Shown one piece after another: positions 8,685 through 18,393 of a DNA stretch of 64,000 nucleotides; the stretch's first letter is position 1; every line of letters begins with the position of its first letter. The position numbers and the translations under genes are program-made. Source of the stretch: Candidatus Thiodiazotropha sp. (ex Myrtea sp. 'scaly one' KF741663) (GTDB taxonomy: Bacteria; Pseudomonadota; Gammaproteobacteria; Chromatiales; Chromatiaceae). The stretch is from assembly GCA_025655555.1 (NCBI GenBank), contig JAHXIQ010000001.1:372001-436000 (forward strand). Reading direction: 5' to 3'. The notes beneath the pieces were generated by a model. That model saw only the letters and a program-made list of their open reading frames with translations. It was not told the origin of the DNA and searched no databases.

Positions 8685-9590
8685 CTAGAGAAAATTGAAT
8701 AGGGACAACCCCTGCACCATATTATAGGTCTGCTGGGCTGCCTGCAGGGCAACCAACTCCTGTTCAAAGCGGCTTATCGCCTCTGCCAGGTCGAGATCTT
8801 CAGTTTCAGAAAGTGCAGTCTGCATGGTCAGAATGAATTGATCATTGACGCTCTTCTGCTCATCGATGGTGTTGAGCCGGGCACCGCCACGGGTCCTCGC
8901 ATCCGCAATCTGCTCCTGCACCAGATTCATATCATCCAGAAAAACATCATTCGGGGCATCGGCTTCGAGCCCGGCAATAATGCCGTGAACCGTCTCGAAC
9001 AGATTTCGCTTGGTGCCGGTACTGGTGTCGATATCCATGAAGACGTCGAAACCGTTCTCACGATCCTGAATCTGACGGGTGGCGGAGATCTGCAGGGTTC
9101 TTGACCCCGCATCACCCGAGTAGGTGAAGACACCGTCAGCCGGGTTGGCAAATGGGACCCCGTCCGCATCATACCCGGCGAAGATATACTCCCCGTTGCT
9201 GTCCTTGGTGTTGGCCAGGGCCATCATTTCCTCATTGATCTGCCTCAACTCCTGCGCGATAGCACGCCGGTCACCCGGAGAATTGGTGTCGTTCAGACCC
9301 TGCACCGTCAACTCAATGACCCGTGGGACCAAGTCATCCACACCCTTCAGTGTTGCTTCCTGTAACTCCAGACGAGACTGTGCCCGATCCGCATTGGACT
9401 GATACTGCCCGGTCAGGCTGATGGCGGTACGCAAATCCAACGCGTAGGCGGCACCTACCGGATCGTCCTTGGGACTTAGGATGCGTTTACCGCTGGCGAC
9501 CTGCAGCTGAGTCTGACTCAGCTTCGCCTGCTGGGACAGCATACTATTGACACCCCGTTCGAAAAGCATGGCAGTGGAAATTCGACTCAT
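8685..9590 (-). CDS. flgL: Hook-filament junction protein FlgL (HAP3)
   Basis: FlgL joins the hook-associated protein FlgK to the filament. The 301-residue protein starts MSRISTAMLFERGVNSMLSQQ and carries the flagellin-like N-terminal helix with SGKRILSPKDDPVGAAYAL (about 33-51), and a C-terminal helix ending VALQAAQQTYNMVQGLSLFNFL, both typical of HAP3. It is the last gene of the flgFGHIJKL series, 2 bp after flgK, so it is translated from the same message. The 500-bp gap after it separates this unit from flagellin. Confidence 0.96.
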   Translation of the reverse strand: MSRISTAMLFERGVNSMLSQQAKLSQTQLQVASGKRILSPKDDPVGAAYALDLRTAISLTGQYQSNADRAQSRLELQEATLKGVDDLVPRVIELTVQGLNDTNSPGDRRAIAQELRQINEEMMALANTKDSNGEYIFAGYDADGVPFANPADGVFTYSGDAGSRTLQISATRQIQDRENGFDVFMDIDTSTGTKRNLFETVHGIIAGLEADAPNDVFLDDMNLVQEQIADARTRGGARLNTIDEQKSVNDQFILTMQTALSETEDLDLAEAISRFEQELVALQAAQQTYNMVQGLSLFNFL

Positions 9591-9592
9591 GA

Positions 9593-11539
9593 CTACCTCC
9601 TGACCGCGCTGATCAGTGTATCGAACAGGGTATTCGCCGCCGAGATGATCTGCGCAGAGGCCTGATAGGCTTGTTGGAACTGGATCAGCTTGGCAGCCTC
9701 TTCGTCCAGGTTCACACCGGAGACCTCCTGCATTGCCTCCCGCGTACGGTTTAACAGACTCTCCTGAGCCGACAGATTGAGCTCTGCATGATGGGTCTTG
9801 GAACCCACATCCGACACCATCTGGGCATAGGTTTCATCGTAGGTGGCGGTACCGCCACGCAGTCTGTCCATGGTCTGCAGATCCACCAGGCCCAAGGCAT
9901 TGCGATTATCACTGGTACCGCTGGTATTGTTCGCAAAGAGAAAGGTATCACCATCAGCGGGCGCACCGGAGATGGAGAAACTGATGCCGCCAAAAGCGTC
10001 AAATTGTGTCGGATTGGCGGTGGTTGGATAATTTACGCCGATGATTACCGCCGGATCAGTCGCATCATAAGCGATGAAATTATCCGGCGCCCCCGGGCCA
10101 TTGACGATGTCGAAGCCGCCTGCCGCAGCGTTATAGACCAACTGCATATCCGCCGCCAGGGGCAATCCGGTGGTGCTGCTGTTGGCCGGCTGGGTGATCC
10201 TGGCGTCACCGGTGTTCAGCGCATTACCTGCGGCATCCGTCGCCGGTCGAAGCTGTAACGGACTGGCCGCCGCCAGGCGGCGTGAATCACTGACCAGCAG
10301 ATCGAGACTTGCGGCAGCGTTGCGGGTGGGTTGGATCAGGAAGGTGTCGCCGGCAACCGCCCCCAACCCATTAATGTTGATATCGAGCCCGTCAACCGTA
10401 TTCAAGCCTGCCGCAAGCGTCTGGTTCGATCCATCGGAGAGATTCTCCAGGATGAAATCCGTACCGTTATAGAGCAGCTGATAGTCGTTTGCGGTGAGAT
10501 TGCCGATATCGTTGTATGTCACTGTGATCGAACTGCCGTTGCCGGGTGGCTCCAGCACATCGACGGTTCCCGAAGCGAAAAGCGCAGTACCGGCCAACCC
10601 ATCCAGATCGAGTCCCAACTGATGCTGAGCATTGAGGTCGTTGGCAAGTCCCAGGGCCACCAGACCGACTTGGTTCTGTGCCGGATCCAGTATCTCCTCA
10701 CGATACCTGAGCAAGCCGCCAATCTTGCCGCCGCTGATCTGATCGGTGACGATCTGTGTGCCGAAGGAGAAATTAAAGGCAATCTCAAGATGTGTAGGAT
10801 CGAGTGCAGAGGGTTGGGTCGTCATCGTGGCGGCATCATAGGCCATCACCAACGGCTGCCCCTTACCGATAAAGACGTTGTAGGCGCCATCGCTCTGCTG
10901 CAACACCTGAATATCGACTAATTCGGAGAGATCATTGACCAGCTGATCCCGCTTATCCAGCAGATCATTGGGCGCGCTGCCGTAGGCGATCTTGATATCA
11001 TTGTTGATCGTTGCGATATCTTCCGCCAGACGATTGATCTCGGTGATGGAGGCATTGATCTGCTCGTTGAGGGTGCTACGCGCTGACTCGAACTGCCGGT
11101 CGAAATAGTGAAAACGATCGACCATCGATTCACCTTCCGCCAACACCAGCTGGCGTGCTGACACCGAGGCAGGATCATCCGCCAGCGCCTGCAACGCATT
11201 GAAAAAGTTCTGCACGGTAGGCTGGAGGCCCACATCCGGATCAGCCACCAGATCATCCAGCTGGCGGGCACCGTCAAAATAGGCCTGTAATTCCGATGTC
11301 ACCGACTGACTGGCACGGACTTGTGAAGAGATAAATTGATCATACTGTCGCGTGACAGCAGAGGTCTCCACCCCATTTCCCAGATATCCAATACCTGTGA
11401 AGTCAGGTTGTCTTGTGACAAAGTCCACCCGCTGACGGCTGTAACCCTCGGTATTGACGTTGGCGATGTTGTGTCCGGTGGTGTCCAGCGCCTGCCGGTT
11501 GGCAGTGAGGGCTGAGACACCGATGGATAGTATGCTCAC
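9593..11539 (-). CDS. flgK: Hook-filament junction protein FlgK (HAP1)
   Basis: FlgK is the first junction protein placed on the completed hook. At 648 residues it is longer than enteric FlgK (about 550), the extra length lying in the variable middle (about 340-550), where two sections resemble each other in style (LLYNGTDFILEN and LVYNAAAGGFDIVNG with following FLIQP/FLFANN), suggesting duplicated surface domains. The N-terminus MSILSIGVSALTANRQALDTTGHNIANVNTEGYSRQRV and C-terminus VNLDEEAAKLIQFQQAYQASAQIISAANTLFDTLI are canonical. It lies 35 bp downstream of flgJ. Confidence 0.97.
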   Translation of the reverse strand: MSILSIGVSALTANRQALDTTGHNIANVNTEGYSRQRVDFVTRQPDFTGIGYLGNGVETSAVTRQYDQFISSQVRASQSVTSELQAYFDGARQLDDLVADPDVGLQPTVQNFFNALQALADDPASVSARQLVLAEGESMVDRFHYFDRQFESARSTLNEQINASITEINRLAEDIATINNDIKIAYGSAPNDLLDKRDQLVNDLSELVDIQVLQQSDGAYNVFIGKGQPLVMAYDAATMTTQPSALDPTHLEIAFNFSFGTQIVTDQISGGKIGGLLRYREEILDPAQNQVGLVALGLANDLNAQHQLGLDLDGLAGTALFASGTVDVLEPPGNGSSITVTYNDIGNLTANDYQLLYNGTDFILENLSDGSNQTLAAGLNTVDGLDININGLGAVAGDTFLIQPTRNAAASLDLLVSDSRRLAAASPLQLRPATDAAGNALNTGDARITQPANSSTTGLPLAADMQLVYNAAAGGFDIVNGPGAPDNFIAYDATDPAVIIGVNYPTTANPTQFDAFGGISFSISGAPADGDTFLFANNTSGTSDNRNALGLVDLQTMDRLRGGTATYDETYAQMVSDVGSKTHHAELNLSAQESLLNRTREAMQEVSGVNLDEEAAKLIQFQQAYQASAQIISAANTLFDTLISAVRR

Positions 11540-11574
11540 TTGTGTTGCCTCTCGTATCCCTTATTTATCGGCCG

Positions 11575-12513
11575 CTAGGAGGACGCCTTGAATGACGCCA
11601 GCGCCGTCTGCATTTCAGGCCCCTGCATCACTCGCATGATTTTATCCGCATAGGCCGGGTCGGTGGCGTAACCGGCATCCTGCAAAGATCTGAAATAGGT
11701 GCTGGGATCTTCAGCATTCGTCAAAGCCTCTGCATAACGGGGCGTGGCCTTCAGAAACGCCACATAATCCTGAAAGCTCTGTTCGAATGATGCGTAAGTA
11801 CGAAAGCGCTCCCGCTTGCGGACCGCGACACCATCTTCGTACTCCAGCGTCTCTTTTTTCACCTGGCCACCATCCCAACGCTGGTCCGCCTTGATGCCGA
11901 ACAGGTTGTGACTGCTTTGCCCATTACCTGACTGCATGACGGCACTGCCCCAACCGGTTTCCAGGGCTGCCTGGGCCAATAGGGCTTCAGGTGGCAGGCC
12001 GAGCTCCGCTGCCGCATGTTCCGCTGCGGACCAGAGTCCCTGTACAAAGTTCTCAGGAGAATCGAGTGAGACCACTTCTTCCGGTTCAGAAATGGATGGA
12101 TTCGCTACACGCTCGGTAGTTTGCACCGCTGTGCTGTCCTGTGGCTTGATTCCCATCTGCACAACAGGATGACGCCAGTAAGGATCGAGACCGGATAGCG
12201 TTTTATCCATCACCTCGTCACTACCGCCGATCTGTCGACGCAATACCCCACCAATACCCATGCCACCCTGTTCCGACAGGTGCAGGGAGAGCTGTTGGTC
12301 ATACATGTCCTGATAGAAGCGGGTACGATCGCTATCGAAGATACCGCCGCCGAAGCTGGCCTGACGCATCTGCTTGACCATCATCTGCACGAACAGAGAC
12401 TCAAACTGTTTGGCTACCTTTTCCGTAGCACCGGATTGATCCTCCCGTGCCTGATGCTTGAGCGCGGCGAGGCCGGAAAAATCGTGATAGAGGGAAGGAG
12501 AGCCGTTGACCAT
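11575..12513 (-). CDS. flgJ: Peptidoglycan hydrolase / rod assembly protein FlgJ
   Basis: FlgJ is the rod cap and locally opens peptidoglycan for the growing rod. The 312-residue protein keeps both domains. The N-terminal rod-binding part has AKQFESLFVQMMVKQMRQASFGGG (about 34-57). The C-terminal glucosaminidase domain (about 150-312) has AEHAAAELGLPPEALLAQAALETGWG, with the catalytic Glu in ALETGWG, then SHNLFGIKADQRWDG and DYVAFLKATPRYAEAL. It directly abuts flgI with no intergenic base and precedes flgK. Confidence 0.96.
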   Translation of the reverse strand: MVNGSPSLYHDFSGLAALKHQAREDQSGATEKVAKQFESLFVQMMVKQMRQASFGGGIFDSDRTRFYQDMYDQQLSLHLSEQGGMGIGGVLRRQIGGSDEVMDKTLSGLDPYWRHPVVQMGIKPQDSTAVQTTERVANPSISEPEEVVSLDSPENFVQGLWSAAEHAAAELGLPPEALLAQAALETGWGSAVMQSGNGQSSHNLFGIKADQRWDGGQVKKETLEYEDGVAVRKRERFRTYASFEQSFQDYVAFLKATPRYAEALTNAEDPSTYFRSLQDAGYATDPAYADKIMRVMQGPEMQTALASFKASS

Positions 12514-13638
12514 TCAGATCACCAACAGTTCGGCACGCAGGGCGCCCGCCTCTTTCAAGGCTTCCAGAATGGCGACCAGATCACTGGGGGCCGCACCGAC
12601 TTCATTCACGGCACGCACCACTTCATCAAGGGAAACACCGGGATTGAACAGAAACATTCTGTCCTTGCCCTCTTCCGTGATGGCCACATCACTCTGTGGG
12701 ACGACGGCAGTCTGCCCGCCACGGGCGAATGGACCGGGCTGGGAGACAGCAGTCTGCTCACTGATGCTGACCACCAGGCTGCCATGGGAGACAGCAGCGG
12801 GATAAACCCGCACCTGACTGTTGATCACCACGGTGCCGGTACGTGAGTTGATGATGATCTTGGCGGAGCTGGCCGCCGGCTTCACATCCAACTCTTCCAG
12901 CATGGAGATAAAGGTCACCTTCTGTCCCGGATCTTTCGGGGCATTGACACGGATCGAAGTGGAATCCATTGCTTTGGCGGTACCGGGACCAATAGTCAGG
13001 TTGATCGATTCTGCTACCCGCATGGCGGTAGTGAAATCGCCGTCGTGCAGATTAAGCGTAATCAGTGGCGCCTTGTTGAAGCTGTTAGGCACTTCCCGCT
13101 CCACCGAGGCGCCATTAGGGATACGACCGGCACTGGGAATGTTGACTGTAATTTTGGAGCCGTCCTGTCCCTCACCACTCAGTCCACCCACCACCAGATT
13201 ACCCTGGGCCAGGGCATAGTTGTTGCCGTCGGCACCTTTCAGCGGTGTCATTAGGAGTGTGCCACCACGCAGGCTCTTGGCATTGCCCAAGGAAGAGACC
13301 GTGATATCGAACTGCTGGCCCACCTTACTGAAGGGGGGCAGATCACCATGCACGATCACCGCGGCGGCATTCTTCGGTTTGATATTCACCCCTTCGGGGA
13401 TCTGCACACCCAACTGGGAGAGCATGTTTTTCAGACTATTGATGGTATAGGGCGAATCGGTGTCCTTGTCGCCGGTCCCATTCAGACCCACGATCAAGCC
13501 ATAACCGATCAACTGATTGCTGCGCACCCCTTGGATAGATGCCAGGTCTTTAATCCGCTCAGCCAGTACCGGTTGCGAGATCAATGTCATGGCAACTGCC
13601 AGTGCGAGGAGGATGTTTGAGATTGGTGTGCGTTTCAT
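12514..13638 (-). CDS. flgI: Flagellar P-ring protein FlgI
   Basis: FlgI polymerises around the rod in the peptidoglycan layer. The 374-residue precursor starts with a Sec signal peptide ([20 protein letters not shown], cleavage probably after VLA at about residue 26), followed by [30 protein letters not shown], the family's most conserved segment. Length and C-terminus ([22 protein letters not shown]) are normal. It lies 11 bp downstream of flgH and is directly followed by flgJ. Confidence 0.98.
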   Translation of the reverse strand: MKRTPISNILLALAVAMTLISQPVLAERIKDLASIQGVRSNQLIGYGLIVGLNGTGDKDTDSPYTINSLKNMLSQLGVQIPEGVNIKPKNAAAVIVHGDLPPFSKVGQQFDITVSSLGNAKSLRGGTLLMTPLKGADGNNYALAQGNLVVGGLSGEGQDGSKITVNIPSAGRIPNGASVEREVPNSFNKAPLITLNLHDGDFTTAMRVAESINLTIGPGTAKAMDSTSIRVNAPKDPGQKVTFISMLEELDVKPAASSAKIIINSRTGTVVINSQVRVYPAAVSHGSLVVSISEQTAVSQPGPFARGGQTAVVPQSDVAITEEGKDRMFLFNPGVSLDEVVRAVNEVGAAPSDLVAILEALKEAGALRAELLVI

Positions 13639-13649
13639 CTCGATTTACC

Positions 13650-14363
13650 TTAGAAGGGAAACAGTGCGCTATTGAAAAAGCGGGTCAACCAGCCCTGGGA
13701 GTTGGCGTCTGCAAGCGCGCCCTCGCCTACATAACTGATTGTGGGATCGGCAATACGGGTCGACTGCACCGTGTTCTGAGGCGTGATGTCCTGCGGCCGT
13801 ACGATGCCGGCAAGACGAACATACTCGTATCCCTGATTGATACCGATACGTTTCTCACCCCGCACATAGAGATTGCGGTTGGGCAATACTTCGACCACGG
13901 TGACCGTGATATTACCGCTCAGGGCGTTACTCTGGCTGGCGCTGCCGTCACCACTGAAATCGTTGGAAGATGACAGATCGAAGGCCAGATTGTTATCAGT
14001 GTTACTGACCAAAGGAATAATACCTGGGACATTGAACTGCGGTGTGGAGCCGAACAGAGTCGGGTTGGTGACGCTCACCTCGCCTGTTTTGGCGGTGGTG
14101 GTGGATGCTGATTTGTTAGCCTGTGTATTCTCCACCAACGTAACTGTCAGTAGATCACCCACACGACGGGCCACAATATCCTCGAACCAGATCATCTCGT
14201 AACCGGCCTGATAGATGGAACCGTTCCCGCTGGGTGCGGGTGGTGGCATCACCGGCCGCATGGGGGCGTACTCGGCATCCCGCTTTGGACCCGTGCTCTG
14301 ACAGCCACTGAGTACAACAACCGCAACCAGTGCGAGAAGGATGAGGATGATCTGGCGCTTCAT
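13650..14363 (-). CDS. flgH: Flagellar L-ring lipoprotein FlgH
   Basis: FlgH forms the outer-membrane bushing of the flagellum. The start giving MKRQIILILLALVAVVVLSGC is chosen over one six codons upstream, because it leaves a compact lipoprotein signal with lipobox VLSGC (Cys about 21). The mature protein has MIWFEDIVARRVGDLLTVTLVENTQANKSA and RGEKRIGINQGYEYVRLAGIVRPQDI, conserved in FlgH. The 237-residue length fits the family. The 14-bp gap to flgG and 11-bp gap to flgI indicate one operon. Confidence 0.97.
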   Translation of the reverse strand: MKRQIILILLALVAVVVLSGCQSTGPKRDAEYAPMRPVMPPPAPSGNGSIYQAGYEMIWFEDIVARRVGDLLTVTLVENTQANKSASTTTAKTGEVSVTNPTLFGSTPQFNVPGIIPLVSNTDNNLAFDLSSSNDFSGDGSASQSNALSGNITVTVVEVLPNRNLYVRGEKRIGINQGYEYVRLAGIVRPQDITPQNTVQSTRIADPTISYVGEGALADANSQGWLTRFFNSALFPF

Positions 14364-14377
14364 CAGTCTATCTCCGA

Positions 14378-15163
14378 TCAAAGCTGTTGGTTCACGTAGG
14401 AGAGCATCTCATCCGTGGTGGAGATGGCCTTGGAGTTCATCTCATAGGCCCGCTGTGTCTCGATCATATTGACCAGCTCTTCGACCACATTCACATTCGA
14501 GCTCTCGAGTGCACCCTGGATCAGGGTACCGGTGCTATCGCTGCCGGGAATCGCCGTATTCACCCCGCCGCTGGCGTTGGTCTCGCGGAACAGGTTGTCA
14601 CCGATCGGCTCCAGTCCCTGGGGATTCACAAAGTAGGCAAGTTCGACCTGACCGACCTGCGTCGGCGTCGTGTTGCCGGATTGCAATACGGAGACCACAC
14701 CGTCCGAACCGATCGTCATACTGGTGGAGTCGGAGGGAACCGTCATGGCCGGCTGCAGTTCGTAACCGTTGGGCGTCACAATGATGCCGTCGGCCGTCAG
14801 GCTGAAGGTGCCGTCCCGGCTATAGACGATGTTGCCGTCCGGGTGCAGAACCTGGAAATAGCCCTTACCCTGAATCGCCACATCCAGCGAATTACCGGTC
14901 TGTACGATATTGCCTTGGCTGTGTTCTTTCTGCGTCGCCACAACTTTGACGCCGGTACCGAGCATCAGGCCTGAAGGCAGCTCGGTGTTCTCCGAAGACT
15001 GGGCGCCCACCTGTCGCAGGTTTTGATAGATGAGATCATTGAACACAGGGCGGTCCCGTTTGAAACCGGTGGTGTTCACATTGGCGAGGTTATTCGCGAT
15101 CACGGACATATTGGTTTGCTGGGCATCCAATCCGGTTTTTGCGATCCAGAGTGCGGGGTACAT
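14378..15163 (-). CDS. flgG: Distal rod protein FlgG
   Basis: FlgG makes up the distal rod. The 261-residue protein is of standard length and starts [38 protein letters not shown], the rod/hook N-terminal helix signature. The C-terminus [41 protein letters not shown] is diagnostic of FlgG. It lies downstream of flgF with 62 bp between them and upstream of flgH. The interior [24 protein letters not shown] segment matches the FlgEFG domain. Confidence 0.98.
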   Translation of the reverse strand: MYPALWIAKTGLDAQQTNMSVIANNLANVNTTGFKRDRPVFNDLIYQNLRQVGAQSSENTELPSGLMLGTGVKVVATQKEHSQGNIVQTGNSLDVAIQGKGYFQVLHPDGNIVYSRDGTFSLTADGIIVTPNGYELQPAMTVPSDSTSMTIGSDGVVSVLQSGNTTPTQVGQVELAYFVNPQGLEPIGDNLFRETNASGGVNTAIPGSDSTGTLIQGALESSNVNVVEELVNMIETQRAYEMNSKAISTTDEMLSYVNQQL

Positions 15164-15225
15164 ACGCGCTTCCTCTTCTTTTCTGTTGTCTGTTTAAATC
15201 AAGTTCTGCAAATAGCCTGCCAACA

Positions 15226-15966
15226 TCAGCTCATGCGCATGAGCGAGGCAGAGGCGCTATCGAGTTCTTCGGAGGTCTTCATCATCTTGACCTGCATCTC
15301 GAATTTACGTGAAAGCTCGATCATATTGACCAGGGCGTCGGCCACATTCACGTTACTGCTCTCCAACGAGCCGGATGCCAGCAAGACAAGGGCGTCAGCA
15401 CCGGCCTCTTCCCCGCTGTTCATGTGCATCAGGCCGTCATTGCCCTTGGTCATCTGATCGATAGCCGGGTTGACCATCTTGATGCGGTCGATAATAGCCA
15501 GGGCATCAGGAGTTGAGCCCTCGGGCAGGATGGTGATGGTACCGTCCGGTGCGATCTCGATCTTCTCGAAAGGCGGCAAGGCAATCGGCCCACTGTTGCC
15601 GATCAGCGGCAAACCTTCGCCGTTGGTGACCAGGCCGTTGGCATCGATCTTCAGATCGCCCCTGCGGGTATAGGCCTCAGACCCATCCGATGCCTGTACG
15701 GCAAAAAAACCCTTACCCTTGACCGCTACATCGAGCGGGTTACCGGTGGCCTGCTCCGAGCCCTTCTCAAAGTTGATGTCAGGCCGCTCATCCAGGGCGT
15801 AAACCCGAGTGGGAAAACCCTGCCCAAACACAGGCATACTGCGGAATTGGTTCAAATCCTCCATAAAACCCGGCGTGTTCACATTGGCCAGATTATTGGA
15901 GTTGTTAGCCTGTGCGATCAGGGTCTCTTTGGCACCGCTCATGGCGACAAAAATCATGCGATCCAT
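15226..15966 (-). CDS. flgF: Proximal rod protein FlgF
   Basis: FlgF is one of the proximal rod subunits. The start giving MDRMIFVAMSGAKETLIAQ (246 residues) is chosen because rod proteins start at this motif; a longer frame upstream would run through the promoter. Conserved parts are [41 protein letters not shown], and the C-terminal SSNVNVADALVNMIELSRKFEMQVKMMKT. It is the first gene of the flgFGHIJKL unit, with a sigma-54-type promoter at 16060-16075. Unusually, flgE is 8.9 kb away, separated by unrelated genes. Confidence 0.97.
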   Translation of the reverse strand: MDRMIFVAMSGAKETLIAQANNSNNLANVNTPGFMEDLNQFRSMPVFGQGFPTRVYALDERPDINFEKGSEQATGNPLDVAVKGKGFFAVQASDGSEAYTRRGDLKIDANGLVTNGEGLPLIGNSGPIALPPFEKIEIAPDGTITILPEGSTPDALAIIDRIKMVNPAIDQMTKGNDGLMHMNSGEEAGADALVLLASGSLESSNVNVADALVNMIELSRKFEMQVKMMKTSEELDSASASLMRMS

Positions 15967-16059
15967 GGATTGGCTCCCGTCTCTTGCTTTATGATTCAGC
16001 TTTCCGGCCTGCTCGAGGGAGTTGTCACTGACTCGAGAAACCGATCTTATTAGCCAAAC

Positions 16060-16075
16060 TGCAATATCCGGGCCG
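16060..16075 (-). promoter_or_regulatory. Sigma-54-type promoter of flgF operon
   Basis: The minus strand reads CGGCCCGGATATTGCA, with GG-N10-GC spacing and a TTGCA -12 element. It lies about 95 bp upstream of the flgF ATG. Its -24 half (GGCCCGG) is shared with the fliD promoter at 6166-6181. Confidence 0.65.
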
Positions 16076-16114
16076 CTTTTTTTCACAGCTTGCTACAACA
16101 CAAGAGATAAGCCC

Positions 16115-16468
16115 ATGGCGAGAAACAACAGACAGGACAAGCCATCGGAAGAAACCGTGGCAGAAGCGATGCGGATCGCCAAGGCGAACCAGAGGCCCGG
16201 ACAGGCCAAAGAGCAGACCAAACTGATCGCCCAGGGCATCCAAAAAGGCATCGATCAGTACAAGAAACAGCAGAAGATCAAAGCACGGGAGATGGACAAG
16301 CGGCGCAAGAAGAATGTGCCTTCTGATATCGATCTGACTTCTCAGCAGAATCCCAAGGAAAAGACAACATCCCCTGACGACACCCAAAAGCACAATAAAT
16401 TACCTTGGGTACTACTCTTGGCCTCTTGGCTTGGGTTCGCCCTCTACCTTTTTCCCTTCGGTCACTAG
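16115..16468 (+). CDS. DUF2956 family protein
   Basis: The 117-residue protein is very basic in its first 75 residues (Lys/Arg/Gln-rich helices: AEAMRIAKANQRPGQAKEQTKLIAQGIQKGIDQYKKQQKIKAREMDKRRKK) and ends in one membrane segment (LPWVLLLASWLGFALYLFPFG). This layout, with a cytoplasmic charged helix and C-terminal anchor, matches the DUF2956 family of gammaproteobacteria, whose function is unknown. The ATG has an AGAGA site 7 bp upstream. It is divergent from flgF. A small GGGCA/TGCCC hairpin follows the stop. Confidence 0.75.
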   Translation: MARNNRQDKPSEETVAEAMRIAKANQRPGQAKEQTKLIAQGIQKGIDQYKKQQKIKAREMDKRRKKNVPSDIDLTSQQNPKEKTTSPDDTQKHNKLPWVLLLASWLGFALYLFPFGH

Positions 16469-16609
16469 CGGGCATGTTGCCCATATTTACAATCTGCTCA
16501 CCCAATTATAAGCCTGACACTATAACTATCAGTACGCTGTTAATTCTTTACACATAACGACCAAGCTGTGTAGTGAAAACGAAACAACGTCTGTGTCTGA
16601 AAAAACTTA

Positions 16610-17023
16610 TTATTTTGTATTTTTATTGCTGTCTTCTTGCAATATCGCAGGTTTGATATCTAACAAGTGAGTTCCAGTAAGACAATCAAGCCCTTTTACT
16701 GAAACCACCCCATGATCGATTGTTTCAATAGGCAGAACAGCAGCCCCGATAGGATTTGGTCTATGAGGTGACCTTAATGCAAAGGTGCCTATCAACTCTT
16801 CACCATTATTAGATTCTTGTTTTGTTGCATTCCTATCGGTATTTTCAAACCAGTATAGAATGAGTATTTTCTGCCCCGGCAGAAGCCCAGATAAGCCGTT
16901 TATAAATTCTTCATGAACTACCAGTTGGCAAAGAGGGCCATTTAAGTCGACATTATTTGGGCAGTCCTCTATAGCTGTATATGGGGTATCGATATGCCCA
17001 ATAAATTGAAGTGTTGCTTTCAA
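16610..17023 (-). CDS. TrmO (TsaA/YaeB)-like SAM-dependent methyltransferase
   Basis: The 137-residue protein belongs to the UPF0066/TrmO beta-barrel family, whose best studied member N6-methylates t6A37 of some tRNAs. The family signature LRSPHRPNPIGAAVLPI is present (about 90-106), as is LPGQKILILYWF near residue 48. It is only the N-terminal barrel; the C-terminal domain of enteric TrmO (about 235 residues) is absent, as in archaeal and many bacterial short homologues. Therefore tRNA specificity is not assured. The gene stands alone on the minus strand and has no recognisable operon partner. Confidence 0.8.
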   Translation of the reverse strand: MKATLQFIGHIDTPYTAIEDCPNNVDLNGPLCQLVVHEEFINGLSGLLPGQKILILYWFENTDRNATKQESNNGEELIGTFALRSPHRPNPIGAAVLPIETIDHGVVSVKGLDCLTGTHLLDIKPAILQEDSNKNTK

Positions 17024-17203
17024 AAGATTTTTCTCCTAGACACATAACAGTTGTCTATACAGCTGTCATCAATACTGGAATATATAGCCTCATCAATCAC
17101 AGACAGGGTCCTACAACCCCGTAAAAGTAATGTTTGAGATGACATCCCCAGAGATTGGAGTCAATTTTGCAAGGCCTCCACAACTTCCAACATTTGAAGA
17201 ATA

Positions 17204-17854
17204 TCAATAGGTGCCAGGCGCTCTGGTATCGTTGTTGAGAGCCTTGATTCCGGAACGAGTGGCAGTAGTCAGGTTCATGCGGGTACGCTTGTATACCCAC
17301 ACGTTTGCAGGTGGCAGATTCCAGAAAACCCGTTCGATCCGTTCACCTTCCACGCCAAGCGCATAGGCGAGTCTCACAGGGACCGGAGGCCTTGGCGAGT
17401 AAGTAAATTGTACCAGCTTACCTTCTGGATGCAGGATGGCGAATATCTGGGCAAGCACACGTATCCGTGTGTGGGTCCGCATACTCAACAGTGGCAGGCT
17501 CGATACAACATTATCTGCGAGACCCAATGCCGAGCGTCTGAGTAGTTTTCGCAGGCGAGCAGCATCACCCTCTAACACCCGCAATGCCGGAAAATGTCTG
17601 GCCAATTCTGCCGCCAGAATCTGGTCTTTTTCCACCACGATCAGGCGGTCGGGTGTGAGCCCCCGAGTCAGTAAGGCTGATGTCACAGCACCCGTACCTG
17701 CACCAAGTTCAACGGTAAGTCCTGTTCCCCTGTCTACCTGTGCTGCCATGGATTGAGTCAGCCCATCGCTGCTTGGAAGCACTGCCCCAACCTGCCTTGG
17801 ATTACGTAACCAGGCTGACAGAAAACGTGGGCGGACTTTTAATCTTTGAGACAT
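17204..17854 (-). CDS. PmtA-like class I methyltransferase
   Basis: The 216-residue protein has the Rossmann methyltransferase motif I VELGAGTGAVTSALL (about 48-62), preceded by FLSAWLRNPRQVGAVLPSSDGLTQSMA, a pattern shared by bacterial phospholipid N-methyltransferases (PmtA type) and rRNA adenine dimethylase-like proteins. Motif IV-like NVVSSLPLLSM follows. By family resemblance it could methylate phosphatidylethanolamine, but that substrate is inference. No membrane segment is visible. It is isolated on the minus strand, between the TrmO-like and alkyltransferase-like genes. Confidence 0.7.
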   Translation of the reverse strand: MSQRLKVRPRFLSAWLRNPRQVGAVLPSSDGLTQSMAAQVDRGTGLTVELGAGTGAVTSALLTRGLTPDRLIVVEKDQILAAELARHFPALRVLEGDAARLRKLLRRSALGLADNVVSSLPLLSMRTHTRIRVLAQIFAILHPEGKLVQFTYSPRPPVPVRLAYALGVEGERIERVFWNLPPANVWVYKRTRMNLTTATRSGIKALNNDTRAPGTY

Positions 17855-18093
17855 TGTACTTATGGCGAGTCTTTTACTATGAGTGAGTACCTTCTCTGGT
17901 ATACGCGGGTATCTAACCTTAGTGATGGACCGATGAACCCTCTGATCACACTGCCAGAATCCATTTTTTTTGGCAACAATCTGGCATTATCACAAAGCCC
18001 CGGTGAGAGGCACTTTGCATACTGACAAAGTTTAATAGAAAGTTGGGAATTCATTTTGCCCATCCCTGTCCAATCGACGTAAAATTTTTTTCG

Positions 18094-18393
18094 CTACTGA
18101 TCCGGCCATCTAAGATGACTTGGAAATTGGCCATTGGCCTCAGGTAGCAGTCCTTCATCTGCCAGTAGCTGAAACTGTTTGTGGTTGCCGGGATACTCTG
18201 CGATCCGTCTTTGCCCTGTCATCAGCCGGTACCAGGGCAGATTGCTATCTCTGGGTAATGTGCGCAACCACGCCAGCACCTGTCGAACATGAACACCACA
18301 TAGTTTGGCAATATCCCCGTAGCTACAATAGCGTCCAGGCGGGATAGCCGCCAAAGTCGTGTAGAAAACCGTACGCATCTCATCGCTGGCCAT
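18094..18393 (-). CDS. Alkyltransferase-like protein (ATL, YbaZ-type)
   Basis: The 99-residue protein matches the C-terminal DNA-binding domain of O6-alkylguanine-DNA alkyltransferases (AIPPGRYCSYGDIAKLCGVHVRQVLAWL). ATL proteins lack the acceptor cysteine and flag bulky O6-alkylguanine for nucleotide excision repair. Here the active-site PCHR is LPWYR (about residues 58-62): Trp replaces Cys, as in known ATLs, and Tyr replaces the usual His, which is less common. The ATG is preferred over an upstream TTG. The gene stands alone. Confidence 0.85.
   Translation of the reverse strand: MASDEMRTVFYTTLAAIPPGRYCSYGDIAKLCGVHVRQVLAWLRTLPRDSNLPWYRLMTGQRRIAEYPGNHKQFQLLADEGLLPEANGQFPSHLRWPDQ

Noticed and set aside
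17860-18063. Small minus-strand open frame of 67 codons
   Set aside because: Composition and start context are not coding-like and no family features are seen.
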